A stretch of DNA of 64,000 nt. It comes from Frigoriglobus tundricola. GTDB lineage: Bacteria; Planctomycetota; Planctomycetia; Gemmatales; Gemmataceae. The notes beneath the pieces are model-generated. The model saw nothing but the letters and a program-made list of their open reading frames with translations, was not told the origin of the DNA and made no database searches. A program made the translations under genes and the position numbers. Within the stretch, counting starts at the first letter, position 1. Each line of letters begins with the position of its first letter. The stretch covers positions 2,852,001-2,916,000 of the forward strand of contig NZ_CP053452.2 in the NCBI RefSeq assembly GCF_013128195.2. Reading direction: 5' to 3'. Of this stretch, positions 26,228-36,447 are shown one piece after another.

Positions 26228-29200
26228 TCACTCCCCCGTCGCACAACCGGAGCTTCGGACCGTGTTGAAGTACTTGGCGTCCGGGTGGTGAACCACGAGC
26301 GCGGTGGTGGACTGTTCCGGTTCGAGCTGGAACTGCTCGCTCAGGGTGATTCCGACACGTGTGGGGTCGATGAGCGCGAACAACTGCTTCTGGTCCTCGA
26401 GCGCCGGGCACGCCGGGTAGCCGAACGAGTAGCGGTTGCCGCGGTAGTGGCCCTTGAACAGCTTCTGAATGTGGGGCGAGTCGGCCGCGCCGATCCCCCA
26501 CTCGCGGCGCAGTTGCTGGTGGAACATCTCGGCCAGACCCTCGGCGCACTCGACGCCCAGGCCGTGCAGGTACAGGTAGTCCTGGTACTTGCCGGCCTGG
26601 TACCAGTCGTGGGCGACGCGGGTGACCTCGCGGCCCATCGTCACCGCCATGAAGGCGACGTAATCGACGGCCCGCCCGTCGCGGAGCGGCTCCACGTAGT
26701 CCGAGAGGCAGAGGAACTCGCCGAAGTCCTGGCGCGGGAAATCGAACACGGTGCGCGGGGTGCGGTGGTCGGCCTCGTACACCGTGAGCTTCGTGCCGTC
26801 GCCCGCGGCCGGGAAGAACCCGTAGGTCACGGCGGGGCGCAGGACGTTCTCGGCGAGACAGAACGCCTTGAGGCGCTCGAGCGCCGGCCGGGCGACCTCC
26901 GCGATCTGCCGCGCGTGTTCGGCCGGCTTCACGCCGCCCTTTTTGAACTGCCACTGCGTACCGAACAGTGTGATCTCGTTAATGAACTGGAACACGTCGT
27001 TCAGGTCGAAGTCGGTGCGCACCCGGGAGCCGAGGAACGGCGGCGTCGGCACGTCGGGCGCCTTCGGCAGCGACGGCGACCGCGGCGGGAGCGCCTTACC
27101 ACTCTTATTCGGGTGTTGGACGCCGACCCGTTCGCCCTTCGACCCGTTGACGCTCGCCGCCTCCACCGGTCCGCCGATCTCGCGGCCCCGGCGCTCGGCC
27201 GACTTCGCCACCCCCGCCACCGCCACGCTCCCGACCTTCTGGAGCTTCTTGCGGGCGGCGAGTTCGTCCATCACGCGCAGCCCCTCGAAGGCGTCCTCGC
27301 CGTAGAACACCTTCCCCTTGTAAATCGCCTGAAGGTCCTGTTCGACGTACCGGCGGTTGAGCGCCGCGCCGCCGAGGATCACCGGCGGGGCGAGGCCGCG
27401 TTCGTTCAGCGTGACGAGGTCCTCCTTCATGATGACGGTGGACTTCACGAGCAGCCCGCTCATGCCGATGGCGTCAGCGTTCTGCCTCTGGAGCTCCGCG
27501 ATCATGGTGTCGATCGGCTGCTTGATGCCGAGGTTGAACACCTTGTAGCCGTTGTTCGTGAGGATGATGTCCACGAGGTTCTTGCCGATGTCGTGAACGT
27601 CGCCCTTCACGGTGGCGAGGACGATCTTGCCCTTCTCGTCGCCCTCCACCTTCACCATGAACTGTTCGAGGTGCGCGACCGCCGCCTTCATCACCTCGGC
27701 CGATTGCAGCACGAACGGCAGTTGCATCTGCCCGCTGCCGAACAGCTCGCCGACGACCTTCATGCCGTCGAGCAGGATGCGGTTGATGATGTCCAGCGGC
27801 GAGTGCTTCTCGCGGGCCGCGTCGAGGTCCGCAACGAGCGACTCGCGGCGCCCCTGGATGATCGCCTGTCGCAGCCGCTCCTCGACCGTTTCGCCGAGCG
27901 ACTGGCCCTTCTTGTTCTCGCTCTTCTTGTCCGCGTAGTGCTCGATGAGCATCTGGAGCGGGTCTTCGACGCAGTTACCGGCGGTGTCGAAGGTCCGCTC
28001 GTCGAACAGCAGCCGGCGGCACAGTTCCTTGCCCTTCTCGTCGATGCTCGCCAGCGGCATGATCTTGGCCGCGTGGAGGATCGCGGAGTCGAGACCGTAC
28101 TCAAGGGCGTAGTGCAGGTACACGCTGTTCAGCACCTGCCGCGTGTACGGCGTCAGGCCGAACGAGCAGTTGGACAGGCCGACGTGCGTGAGCGCGCCGG
28201 GCAGGTTCTCCTTGATGAGCTTGATCGCCCGGAACGTCTCCAGCGCGCTCTTGCGGGTCTGCTCCTGGCCGGTGGAGACCGGGAACACGAGGGGGTCGAA
28301 GAGCAGGTCCGACGGCGGGATGCCGTACTCGTGGACCACGATGTCGTAGATGCGCTTGGCGACCTCGAACTTCCACTCCGCCGTATCGGCCTGGCCCTTC
28401 TCGTCGATGGTCAGGGCGACGAGGCTCGCGCCGTACTTCTTCGCCAGGAGCGTCTTCGGGTCGAGCGTCTTGCGGCCGTCCTCCAGGTTGATCGAGTTGA
28501 TGAGCGCCTTGCCCGAGCAGAGCTTCAGCCCGGCCTCGATGACCGGCAGTTCGGTGCTGTCGAGCATGATCGGCTTGGTCAGCACCTCGTTGTACCGCTT
28601 GATGACCTCCTTCATGTCGCGGACGCCGTCGCGGCCGACGTAGTCCACGCACACGTCGAGGACGTGAACGCCCTCGCGCTCCTGCTCCTTCGCCATCTCC
28701 ACCAGGCCGTGCCAGTCGTCCTTCTCGAGCAGTTGCTTGAACTTCTTGGAGCCGTTCGTGTTCGTCCGCTCGCCCACGAGAAGCGGGCGCTGATCGACCA
28801 TCAGATCCTGCGCCGACTGGAGGCTGGACACGGCGGGGACGTACACCGGCGTGCGCGCCGCCGGCTTCTTACCGCCGACCCGTTCGACCACGGCCTTCAG
28901 GTGCGCGTGGGACGTACCACAGCACCCGCCGATAATGTTCGCCCCGTACTCGGTCACGAAGCGATGGAGCCACCGCGCAACCGTCTCCGGGTCCATCGGA
29001 AATACGGCCTCGTCGCCCACGGTCTTCGGCATTCCGGCGTTCGGCAGCACGCTGAGCAACTTGCGGCTGTGCCGACTGAGATGTCGGACGTCGTCGTCCA
29101 TCCAGTCCGGACCGACGCCGCAGTTCATCCCGAGGACGTCGATCTCATCGAGCGGGTCGAGCGCGACCAACGCCGCCGGGATGTCCGTCCCCGGCAGCAT

Positions 29201-29854
29201 CCGTTTCTTCTCGTCCGTGATCGTCAGTTGCACCATGAGTGGGAGCCGCACACCGGCGCGGCGCATTTCTTCAATGGCCGTGATCGCGGCGCATTTCGCC
29301 TCGAGGACGTCGAAACACGTTTCGATGAGGATCGCGTCCACGCGCTCCTCAATCATCACGCGAAGCTGTGGGCGGTACGCCGCGGCCAACGTGTCGAAGT
29401 CAACGTAAATAGCCGGGTTGGTCAGCGACGGCATCTTCGGACCCGGTCCGACCGAACCGACGACGAACCGCGGGCGCTGTGCGGTGCTGAACTCGGCCGC
29501 AACCTCTTTCGCGATTCGGATGTTCAGCCGGTTGATCTCCTCGATCTTCTCGGCCATTCCGAAATCGTCCGGATTAGCAGGGTCGCCCAAGCCGATCAGG
29601 TTCGCGTTGAACGTATTTGTCTCGACCCCGTCGCACCCGACCTCGAAGAACCCGCGGTGGATCTCCGCGATCCACTCCGGGCGCGTGTACACGAGGGCGT
29701 CCGACAGGTTCATCAGCGACTTGCCGTTCGGCCCGCGCCCCCAGTCCTTGTCGGTGGGCTTGTACTTGTGCAGGCTGGTCCCCATGCCACCGTCGAGAAT
29801 GACGACGCGCTCGCGGGCGGCGTTCAGGAACGGGTGGTCGAGTGGGGTAGGCAT
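26228..29854 (-). CDS. metH: cobalamin-dependent methionine synthase
   Basis: Makes methionine by moving a methyl group from methyltetrahydrofolate to homocysteine through methylcobalamin. The 1208-residue protein has all four modules: homocysteine domain (1-325) with zinc ligands C245, C311 and C312 (GGCCGTS); folate domain (about 355-620, GERTNTNGSKKF); B12 domain (about 650-890) with axial ligand H754 in GDVHDIGKNL; and AdoMet reactivation domain (about 960-1208, RGNRYSFGYPACPALEDQ). A Pro/Lys-rich linker of about 70 residues separates the B12 and AdoMet modules. ATG 29854 is the conserved start. The long leader upstream shows no B12 riboswitch that I can recognise. Confidence 0.95.
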   Translation of the reverse strand: MPTPLDHPFLNAARERVVILDGGMGTSLHKYKPTDKDWGRGPNGKSLMNLSDALVYTRPEWIAEIHRGFFEVGCDGVETNTFNANLIGLGDPANPDDFGMAEKIEEINRLNIRIAKEVAAEFSTAQRPRFVVGSVGPGPKMPSLTNPAIYVDFDTLAAAYRPQLRVMIEERVDAILIETCFDVLEAKCAAITAIEEMRRAGVRLPLMVQLTITDEKKRMLPGTDIPAALVALDPLDEIDVLGMNCGVGPDWMDDDVRHLSRHSRKLLSVLPNAGMPKTVGDEAVFPMDPETVARWLHRFVTEYGANIIGGCCGTSHAHLKAVVERVGGKKPAARTPVYVPAVSSLQSAQDLMVDQRPLLVGERTNTNGSKKFKQLLEKDDWHGLVEMAKEQEREGVHVLDVCVDYVGRDGVRDMKEVIKRYNEVLTKPIMLDSTELPVIEAGLKLCSGKALINSINLEDGRKTLDPKTLLAKKYGASLVALTIDEKGQADTAEWKFEVAKRIYDIVVHEYGIPPSDLLFDPLVFPVSTGQEQTRKSALETFRAIKLIKENLPGALTHVGLSNCSFGLTPYTRQVLNSVYLHYALEYGLDSAILHAAKIMPLASIDEKGKELCRRLLFDERTFDTAGNCVEDPLQMLIEHYADKKSENKKGQSLGETVEERLRQAIIQGRRESLVADLDAAREKHSPLDIINRILLDGMKVVGELFGSGQMQLPFVLQSAEVMKAAVAHLEQFMVKVEGDEKGKIVLATVKGDVHDIGKNLVDIILTNNGYKVFNLGIKQPIDTMIAELQRQNADAIGMSGLLVKSTVIMKEDLVTLNERGLAPPVILGGAALNRRYVEQDLQAIYKGKVFYGEDAFEGLRVMDELAARKKLQKVGSVAVAGVAKSAERRGREIGGPVEAASVNGSKGERVGVQHPNKSGKALPPRSPSLPKAPDVPTPPFLGSRVRTDFDLNDVFQFINEITLFGTQWQFKKGGVKPAEHARQIAEVARPALERLKAFCLAENVLRPAVTYGFFPAAGDGTKLTVYEADHRTPRTVFDFPRQDFGEFLCLSDYVEPLRDGRAVDYVAFMAVTMGREVTRVAHDWYQAGKYQDYLYLHGLGVECAEGLAEMFHQQLRREWGIGAADSPHIQKLFKGHYRGNRYSFGYPACPALEDQKQLFALIDPTRVGITLSEQFQLEPEQSTTALVVHHPDAKYFNTVRSSGCATGE

Positions 29855-30041
29855 GGCGTACCGTCCGGGTGCAAACACAAAGATGATACTGTTGTACCGG
29901 ACGCGGCGCCGGTTCTAAAGAGCGCATCGCACCGCGAACCCGATTCGGCTAACGACTGAACCGCCAACGGCACCGGGACATCACGCGGGCGATGCCACTC
30001 CGATTCGACGCTGCTTTCGACTTGTGGGACCGCGAAATGAA

Positions 30042-30430
30042 CAGCGGCCGGCCCTCCTCGTTCCGTGAGGCGAGCCGGCCGCGGCCTGCCGTGGCGTCCC
30101 TGCCACAGGCCACACGTCGGGCTGGTATCGGATCGCGGTTCGGGGCTCGCATCGGGGCGGAGGAAGCGTGTCCGCCCCGGGCGTCGTCCGTGACACCGGT
30201 CCCGGCGCGTCCGTGCGGCGGGTGCGAGCGCGAACCACGGAACCAGCCCGGTGCCGTGCTTCGTAGCGATGCCCCCCGCCGGAAGGAGCCGGCGGCGTGG
30301 GGGCGTCGAGTGTTCTTCGTGACGAATCCGCCTTGCGAGTGGCGGACGGGCTGAGACCGGGCGCGGCGAATGAACGGAGAAAGGATGTCGCCTGTCGCCC
30401 GGCTGCCGCTACCGGACCGGAAGTCCGGGA
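30042..30430. ncRNA. candidate structured non-coding RNA
   Basis: Several stems nest around each other: 30119-30126/30242-30249, 30137-30142/30231-30236, 30145-30151/30223-30229, then a hairpin 30154-30161/30171-30178. Flanking hairpins are at 30043-30082 (GCGGCCGGC/GCCGGCCGC), 30083-30109, 30271-30304, 30327-30346 and 30412-30428. No start codon, Shine-Dalgarno or codon bias supports a protein. I could not match it to RNase P RNA, tmRNA, SRP RNA or a known riboswitch. Strand and borders are unknown; it could also be the metH leader. Confidence 0.4.
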
Positions 30431-31087
30431 CTGGTTCTGCGTCGCGGGAGGACGTTCATGTTGAGTCGGTTCCGTCGGGTCATCCCGATTCCTCGCGGGT
30501 CGCGTCAACCAGATGGGGGGAACGATACCCTCTCTGCGGGATGTGTCAACGGCTAAGGCAGTGACACCGCGTTGCCAATGAAATATCGCCGGAAAATCAA
30601 TCTCGGTAAAGAGTTGTGGCTAATCGCTGTGGGGCGCGAAGCCACGTCAAGTCTCGATTCGGGCTGTGTAGCGCAGAAACGGAGGAACCCAGGCAGGCCG
30701 CGTAATTCGTTGCGGGAGTGAGGGTTGAGAAATTTGCGAGACGTGGGTGAAGGAGAAGAGAAGAAAAAATCGAATGCAGAGAAAAAGAAAATGCCTCCGC
30801 CTGTGCCGTGTGAGTCGTTCTTCGGGAACCCGCTAATTGAGAAGGGCGCCTCGCGGGTGAGTTTCGGATCCCACTACAGTCCCGACGACGAGCGCCGGGG
30901 ATGGGCTTGCGAGCGTCACCCGCATTAAAATAAAGGCTCCCAAGCAGGTTAGTGTAGGTTCGCCAATAGCACACGACTCATCACGAACACCGCAGAGGCG
31001 AACGAATAATACCACCACATGCGCGTTGAAGCAAACCGAGTGTCCACGCGCGAAATCGGTACGCGGGCGCCCCTGGCGGCGAGCGGA
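30431..31087. other. intergenic, no gene seen
   Basis: About 650 nt with lower GC, including a purine-rich stretch near 30740-30795. No convincing coding frame or known RNA. Confidence 0.4.
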
Positions 31088-31321
31088 TCAGCCGTCGAAG
31101 AACGTGCGGTCGTAACTCACCTCGGCGCTCGGGACGTCGCGCCAGAGGATCGCAATGCAGCGGTGCAGAACGGCCCCCGCGCTCCCCGGCTTTTTCGTCC
31201 CGAGGCTGTTCACCCGCAACATCCGGTAGATCGACCGCAACAGCCCCTGAAACTCGCCGGGCCAGAGGGGAATGTGCCCCAACTCGAGGACGACCTGCCG
31301 CAGCGCTTCTGACCGTTCCAT
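31088..31321 (-). CDS. small hypothetical protein
   Basis: 77 residues, N-terminal half helical (MERSEALRQVVLELGHIP), second half RCIAILWRDVPSAEVSYD. GAGAG upstream of ATG 31321 is a weak ribosome site. Codon-position GC pattern supports coding. Not recognised. Confidence 0.5.
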   Translation of the reverse strand: MERSEALRQVVLELGHIPLWPGEFQGLLRSIYRMLRVNSLGTKKPGSAGAVLHRCIAILWRDVPSAEVSYDRTFFDG

Positions 31322-31515
31322 GAGGCACTCTCGGATCGGATTCCGGCCGGTGGGGCACTAGCATCATACACCCGCGCGGACCAAGAGTTTATTAGTTGTC
31401 GAAACGAATGTCCTTTGAGCCGCTCCGTCATCACCCCTTCGGCCCGGCTCCGCGTTTGGCCCCCTCAACACACTTCGTTTGAAGACGCTGTATCGATCGT
31501 GCCGATTGTTCCGAA

Positions 31516-32761
31516 ATGGACGATCTCGCCGTGGGGGCGTGGATGGTACGCGCGGTCCTGGTCTTGTGGTGCGTGGCGGGCGCGGTGACCGGCTGCTGTT
31601 CGCCGGCCGCGCCACTGGTGCGCCCGGCGCCGGCTCCCCCCCGCGCAACTGCCCGTCACCGGTCGCGCGCCGGTCGAGCCGGACGTGTCCGCCGTGCCCA
31701 CCGAACCCGCCGCCCCCGCGCGCGCCCGGCCGAATACCGCCGGCTCACCGCGGCCGAGTGTCGCGCGCGGGCCGTGGCGAACGCGCCGTTCGCGGACGAT
31801 CTGGACCGCCACCCGGAGAACGACCCGCCGGCGCACCCGAAGTCCCACCCGGACGCGGCCCGCACCGCCGAGACGAGCCGGCTCGTGCGCGGGTACGCGG
31901 CCGACGAACTCCGCAACCGCGCCGCCGGCGAGGCGCTCGACGAGTTCTTCAAACTCGCCAACGCGGAAGGTCAGTTCGATCTGCTCGCCGCCGCGGACGC
32001 GGAGCTGCGGACGCAACTCGCTGCGGCGCTCCAGGCGGAACGGGGCGGGTTGAAGGACCGGGCCGATATTCCCGGCCTCCGCCGCAGCTCCTCGACCTCG
32101 AGGCCCAGCGGGCGAAACTCGAAGCGAGCGCCGGCGCGCTGGACGCGAGCCTCCGCGCGCGCCTCAATCTGTCCGCGAACGACCCGCTCCCGCTCTGGCC
32201 GGCCGACCCGCTCAAGGTGCCGGCCGGCGACCCGGATGTGGACCAGGCGGTTGCCACGGGCTCCCGCTACCGCCCGGACCTGAACGTGCTTCGCGTCCTC
32301 GCGGGCGGGAGCGGCGGCGAGGTGGCCAACGCGGTGTTGACCGGTGTGGACCCGCTCCTCGGTAAACTGAATGCCGCGAACCCGCTCGCGGCGCTGGTCG
32401 CCCCGGTCCTCGCGCCGGTCGCCCGGGAGCCCAAGCGCCAGCGCGAAGCCGCCACCGCACGCGTCGCGGCCGTGCTACAGCGCGCGAGCGTCAGGCCGAG
32501 GCCGAGATCCGCGCCGCGGCGGCGCTCCTCCGCGGGGACCGGGCCGCCGTTGCCGCCCGCGCGTTGGACGTGAAGCAGGTCGAATTGCGCCTTGAGGAAC
32601 TCCAGACGCGGCAAAAGGCGGGCATGAACGTGACGGCCGAACTCGTGAGCGCGAAGCTCGACCTGCTGAAGGCCAAAGGCGACCTGCTGACCGCGGTAAC
32701 GGACTGGCACGCGGCCGAGGTGAAGTTGCACCTGGCGATGGGGTTGCTCGTGCGGCAGTGA
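31516..32761 (+). pseudogene. TolC-family lipoprotein gene with frameshifts
   Basis: Reading across frames gives a protein of about 410 residues of the planctomycete TolC-like efflux lipoprotein type: a lipoprotein leader (GAVTGC), Pro-rich stretch, YRRLTAAECRARAVANAPF, then long helices ending AGMNVTAELVSAKLDLLKAK. Four shifts are needed: +1 in a seven-C run (31636-31642), -1 near 31715-31735, -1 near 32090 and -1 near 32487. Each segment is well conserved, so either the gene is a recent pseudogene or the assembly has single-base errors. It would act in outer-membrane export if intact. Confidence 0.75.
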
Positions 32762-32937
32762 TCCGTAGGGTGGAACCAGGCGCGGCCGTGCGGGTTCGTT
32801 GACCGTTCGGGTGGGCCGACTGTCTCCGACGGTCGGGGTCGCACCCCCGATAGCGTCATCCGGTTCTCGAACAGGCTCCGCGCGCGGGCGCCATCGCTGT
32901 CGGAGACCGCGACCCACCCGGGAAGGTTGTGGCACTC

Positions 32938-33621
32938 ATGCCGAAAGCCGTTGTCCTTCTGAGCGGCGGGCTCGACAGCACCACGGCCCTCGCCGTCGCA
33001 CGGAGCCGGGGGTTCGACTGTTACGCGCTGTCGGTCGATTACGGCCAGCGGCACCGCGTCGAACTGGACCGGGCCGCGGCCGCCGCGAAGGCGCTCGGCG
33101 CGGTCGAACAGCGCGTGGTGAAGATCGACCTGCGTCAGATCGGCGGCTCCGCGCTGACGGCGGACATCGACGTTCCCAAAGACCGCAGCGCGGACGACAT
33201 GGGCCACGGCGTGCCGGTCACCTACGTCCCGGCCCGCAACACGATCCTCCTCGGCCTCGCGCTCGGTTACGCCGAGACGGTCGGGGCGTTCGACCTGTTC
33301 ATCGGCGCGAACGTACTCGACTACAGCGGCTACCCCGACTGCCGGCCGGAGTTTTTGAGCGCGTTCGGGGCCCTCGCGAACCTGGCTACGAGGGCCGGCA
33401 CCGAGGGCACGGGCACGTTCCGCGTTCACTCGCCGCTCTTGAAGATGACCAAGGCGGAAATCATCCGCGAGGGGACGAAACTCGGCGTGGATTACGGGGC
33501 GACGCTCAGTTGCTACGACCCCGACGCGGCCGGCCGGGCGTGCGGCCGGTGCGACTCGTGCCTCCTGCGAAAGAAGGGCTTCGCCGAGGCCGGCGTCCCG
33601 GACCCGACCGCGTATCAGTGA
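32938..33621 (+). CDS. queC: 7-cyano-7-deazaguanine synthase QueC
   Basis: Converts 7-carboxy-7-deazaguanine to preQ0 with ATP and ammonia, on the way to queuosine in tRNA anticodons GUN. The 227-residue protein has the PP-loop SGGLDSTT (9-16), YGQRHRVEL, and the zinc site C192, C202, C205 and C208. ATG 32938 sits 11 nt after GGAAGG; a GTG nine bases earlier is possible. No queD, queE or preQ1 riboswitch is adjacent. Array tRNAs Tyr(GTA) and Asp(GTC) in this window would be queuosine substrates. Confidence 0.95.
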   Translation: MPKAVVLLSGGLDSTTALAVARSRGFDCYALSVDYGQRHRVELDRAAAAAKALGAVEQRVVKIDLRQIGGSALTADIDVPKDRSADDMGHGVPVTYVPARNTILLGLALGYAETVGAFDLFIGANVLDYSGYPDCRPEFLSAFGALANLATRAGTEGTGTFRVHSPLLKMTKAEIIREGTKLGVDYGATLSCYDPDAAGRACGRCDSCLLRKKGFAEAGVPDPTAYQ

Positions 33622-33696
33622 CGAGTGAGCGGGACACGCGTCTTCGTTTCCGTGTGCGGACGTCGGCCCTGGGGCTCGAGACTTGCAGCGATACGA

Positions 33697-34203
33697 CTAC
33701 GGGGCGAGCGGAACTTTCGCGTCGGTCAGGATCTTGTCGAACGTCTTCTGCGGCGTCCTCGTGGTGTGGACCTCCTGTTCGCGCTTGTCCCCGACGTAAA
33801 CGACGATGTTCGTGCATTCAAAGCAGATGACCAGATCGGTCGTCTTGCCGTCGTGAACGGCGCGAATGCCGTGTCGCGGGTTGAAGCACGCTGCGGAACC
33901 GGAGCCGCTGTTCTTCACGCCGTCCAGTAGCGCGGCCAGGAGCGCTTTGCGGTCATCGCCTTTGACCGTGGTCTGACCGAGGATCTTGTAATTGTGGAAG
34001 GTGTCTTTCCCCCGCTTGTCCTCCGGTTCGTTTTTCGGGTTCAGCGAGAGCAGCTCCAGTTGATCGGCCTTCTCCAGAATCGCCCGTGCCGCGTCCGGAA
34101 CCCTGTCGTACGGTTTCTCGCCCGGCGCGCCGGAACAGGCAACCGAAAGCGCGACCCCCGAGACGAGACCGAACAGAACAGCGGGCCGCAGTTGGAAACG
34201 CAT
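33697..34203 (-). CDS. hypothetical lipoprotein
   Basis: 168 residues. N-terminal hydrophobic leader ending in a lipobox-like VAC (LFGLVSGVALSVAC) predicts membrane anchoring at the Cys. The body contains a Cys pair in LVICFECTNIVVYV and another Cys in AACFNPRHG. Not recognised. ATG 34203 has GGAG 10 nt upstream. Confidence 0.7.
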   Translation of the reverse strand: MRFQLRPAVLFGLVSGVALSVACSGAPGEKPYDRVPDAARAILEKADQLELLSLNPKNEPEDKRGKDTFHNYKILGQTTVKGDDRKALLAALLDGVKNSGSGSAACFNPRHGIRAVHDGKTTDLVICFECTNIVVYVGDKREQEVHTTRTPQKTFDKILTDAKVPLAP

Positions 34204-34322
34204 GGCGCGATCTCCGGGTTCGGGGGCGAGCAGGGGGCGTTCCTCGGGCACCATTCTAATCACCCGCGGGCGACCTCACACCGCCTGATACACTTCTAAA
34301 AACGACTCCCGTTGGGGCTCTC

Positions 34323-35237
34323 ATGATCGACCTCTCTGTCACGCTCGGCCGGCTGGAACTGCGCAACCCCGTGTTGGTGGCGAGCGGCACGTTCGGCTAC
34401 GCGAAGGAGATGGCGCCGCTCGTGGACTTCGCGAAGCTCGGCGGCGTGATCCCGAAGACCGTGACGCGGTCCCCGCGGGCCGGGAACAGGCCGCCGCGCA
34501 CGGTCGAGACGGCGTCCGGCATGTTGAACGCGATCGGCCTCGACAACGACGGCCTCGAGCACTTCCTCACGCACCACCTGCCGTACCTGCGCACGCTGCC
34601 CACCGCGGTCGTCGGCAACATCGCCGGCAAGAGCGCGGACGAGTTCGTCGCGATGGCCGCGCGCGTGCACCAGAGCCGGGCCGGTCTGGCCGCGCTGGAA
34701 CTGAACCTCTCGTGCCCGAACGTGTCCGGGGGGACGGATTTCGCCAGCGATCCCGAGCTGACGCGGTCCATCGTGCGCCGGTGCCGCGACGCGTGCCCGG
34801 ACCTGCCGCTCGTCGCGAAACTCACCCCGAACGTGACCGACATCACACTCATCGCGCGGGCCGCGGCCGACGGCGGGGCGGACGCGGTGAGTGCGGTGAA
34901 CACCTTCGTGGGGATGGCGGTCGATTGGCGGCGGCGCCGCCCGATCCTCGGCAACGTGACCGGCGGGCTGAGCGGCCCCGCCATCAAGCCGCTCGCGCTC
35001 CGGGCCGTGTGGCGGATCGCACAGTTGAAAGCGATCCCGGTGATCGCCGTGGGCGGGATCGCCGCGCTCGACGACGTGATGGAGTTCCTCGTGGTCGGCG
35101 CGTCCGCGGTGCAGGTCGGCACGGCGAACTTCTACGACCCGACCGCGAGCGTGCGCATCGTGGACGCGCTACCCGGCGCGGTCGAGGCACTGGGTGCGAC
35201 CCGAGTGCGGGACGTGACGGGAACGCTTCGGGTATAG
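34323..35237 (+). CDS. pyrD: dihydroorotate dehydrogenase, class 1B-like
   Basis: FMN enzyme of pyrimidine synthesis oxidising dihydroorotate to orotate in the cytoplasm. The 304-residue TIM barrel has [12 protein letters not shown] at the start, the catalytic C131 in [16 protein letters not shown], and the phosphate site [14 protein letters not shown] with VQVGTANF. A Cys base and length point to class 1, and the SxxN(V)S pattern to 1B, which normally needs PyrK for NAD; pyrK is not adjacent. A long inverted repeat follows. Confidence 0.92.
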   Translation: MIDLSVTLGRLELRNPVLVASGTFGYAKEMAPLVDFAKLGGVIPKTVTRSPRAGNRPPRTVETASGMLNAIGLDNDGLEHFLTHHLPYLRTLPTAVVGNIAGKSADEFVAMAARVHQSRAGLAALELNLSCPNVSGGTDFASDPELTRSIVRRCRDACPDLPLVAKLTPNVTDITLIARAAADGGADAVSAVNTFVGMAVDWRRRRPILGNVTGGLSGPAIKPLALRAVWRIAQLKAIPVIAVGGIAALDDVMEFLVVGASAVQVGTANFYDPTASVRIVDALPGAVEALGATRVRDVTGTLRV

Positions 35238-35308
35238 GCCGGCGCTGAGTGGCCCCAAAATTGCCGCACCTATCACTTCCCAGGAACGTATCCACGGAAT
35301 TGTGCGAT

Positions 35309-35441
35309 GCAGAAGCGTGTGATCCGCAGATTACACAGAGGACACAGATTAGAAGACAGAAGTAGAGTCTGACAAGATCTTATTTCGATAGTGTCTTTTA
35401 ATCTGTGTCCTCTGTGTAATCTGCGGATCACACGCTTCTGC
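35309..35441. repeat. 50-bp inverted repeat after pyrD
   Basis: Arms 35309-35358 and 35392-35441 pair over 50 bp with a single G-U wobble; the outer 43 bp are perfect. Loop 33 nt. Core motif ACACAGAGGACACAGATTA. It may terminate pyrD transcription. The whole 35238-35552 gap holds nothing else I can identify. Confidence 0.85.
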
Positions 35442-35552
35442 CTTCCATCCTGTGACCGACACGCCGTGCAAGGACGCGACCGGGGTGTGGTATCTCCGGA
35501 CAGTTCACCTCTCGGGATGCACGTCCACAATCCACCGATCTCGGAGCGAGTC

Positions 35553-35942
35553 ATGTTCTGGGCTGTTCTTGTTGCGCGCGTACTGGTCGGGCTGCCGGTC
35601 TTCGTTTTTGGCCTGAACCACTTTCTCAACTTCATGCCGATGCCGGCGATGACTTTGCCGCCGGCGGCGATGAAATTCATGGAGGCGCTGAACGAGTCGA
35701 ATTACATGACCGTCGTGAAGGTGCTGGAGGTGGTCGGCGGGGCGCTGGTGCTGTCCGGTCGGCTGGTCTCGCTCGGGCTGGTGCTCATTACGCCGGTCGC
35801 GGTGAATATCGCCCTGTGGGACGTGGTCCTGGTGAAGCAACCCGGCTTGGGCGTGGTCCTGACCGCCCTGTGCTTCTTTCTCGTGTGGGCGTACCGCTCA
35901 CACTTCGCGGGGGTGTTCGCCGTGAAGCCGCGGATCGGGTAA
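35553..35942 (+). CDS. DoxX-like membrane protein
   Basis: 129 residues with four predicted membrane helices (ARVLVGLPVFVFGLNHF, VLEVVGGALVLSGRL, LVLITPVAVNIALWDVVL, GVVLTALCFFLVWAYRS). The N-terminal GLNHF(L)NFMPMP and the overall pattern resemble the DoxX/SURF4 family. Function unknown in this family outside thiosulfate-linked examples. ATG 35553 follows GGAG. Confidence 0.75.
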   Translation: MFWAVLVARVLVGLPVFVFGLNHFLNFMPMPAMTLPPAAMKFMEALNESNYMTVVKVLEVVGGALVLSGRLVSLGLVLITPVAVNIALWDVVLVKQPGLGVVLTALCFFLVWAYRSHFAGVFAVKPRIG

Positions 35943-35969
35943 GCTGAACGCGACGCTCCGAGGTTTCAC

Positions 35970-36446
35970 ATGAACCCGCCATTCATCCCGCCCGGCGGCG
36001 GCCCAAAGGTTGCCATCGCCGGCGACGTGTACCAGATCAAGCTGACCGGCGCCGAAACCGGCGGCCGGTGCGCCGTGTTCGAATTCTTCGTCCCGCCCGG
36101 CGGCGGCCCGCCCCCGCACGTCCACAGTCGCGAAGAAGAAACGTTCTACGTCCTTGAGGGCGAACTCGCGTTCACCGTCGCGGGCACGAAGTTCGTCGTT
36201 CCCACCGGCGGGTTCCTCAACGCCGTGAGGGGCGTGCCGCACGCCTTCAAGAACGAGGCCGACGGGCCGGCGCGGGCGGTCGTCGTGGTCAGCCCGGCCG
36301 GGCTGGAGGAGTTCTTCCTCGAAGTCGGCATCCCGTGGGACGACGCGTACCGCGCGCCCGGCCCGCCGGAACCGGACCAGCTCGCGCGGATGGCCGCCGC
36401 GGCGCCGAAGTACGGTCTCGAAATCCTCCCGCCCCCCCCGCACTGA
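35970..36446 (+). CDS. cupin-domain protein
   Basis: 158 residues with a single cupin barrel. Motif 1 PPPHVHSREEETFYVLEGEL supplies His, His and Glu metal ligands; motif 2 VPHAFKNEADGPAR supplies the fourth His. Substrate unknown; small proteins of this type bind metals or act as isomerases or dioxygenases. The next gene begins one nt after its stop, so they form an operon. Confidence 0.85.
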   Translation: MNPPFIPPGGGPKVAIAGDVYQIKLTGAETGGRCAVFEFFVPPGGGPPPHVHSREEETFYVLEGELAFTVAGTKFVVPTGGFLNAVRGVPHAFKNEADGPARAVVVVSPAGLEEFFLEVGIPWDDAYRAPGPPEPDQLARMAAAAPKYGLEILPPPPH

Positions 36447-36447
36447 A

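Noticed and set aside
26198-29959. A 1253-codon open frame antisense to metH
   Set aside because: metH is complete with all motifs; the antisense text is low-complexity Arg/Val/Leu-rich shadow.
30042-30430. RNase P RNA, tmRNA or B12 riboswitch
   Set aside because: Searched by eye for GAGGAAAGUCC and ACAGAA (RNase P), a terminal T-arm (tmRNA) and a B12 box on both strands; none found.
30370-30564. Small plus-strand ORF in the structured region
   Set aside because: No coding periodicity; overlaps stems of the candidate RNA.
30597-30974. 125-codon minus-strand frame
   Set aside because: Composition unlike the neighbouring genes, no ribosome site, no motif.
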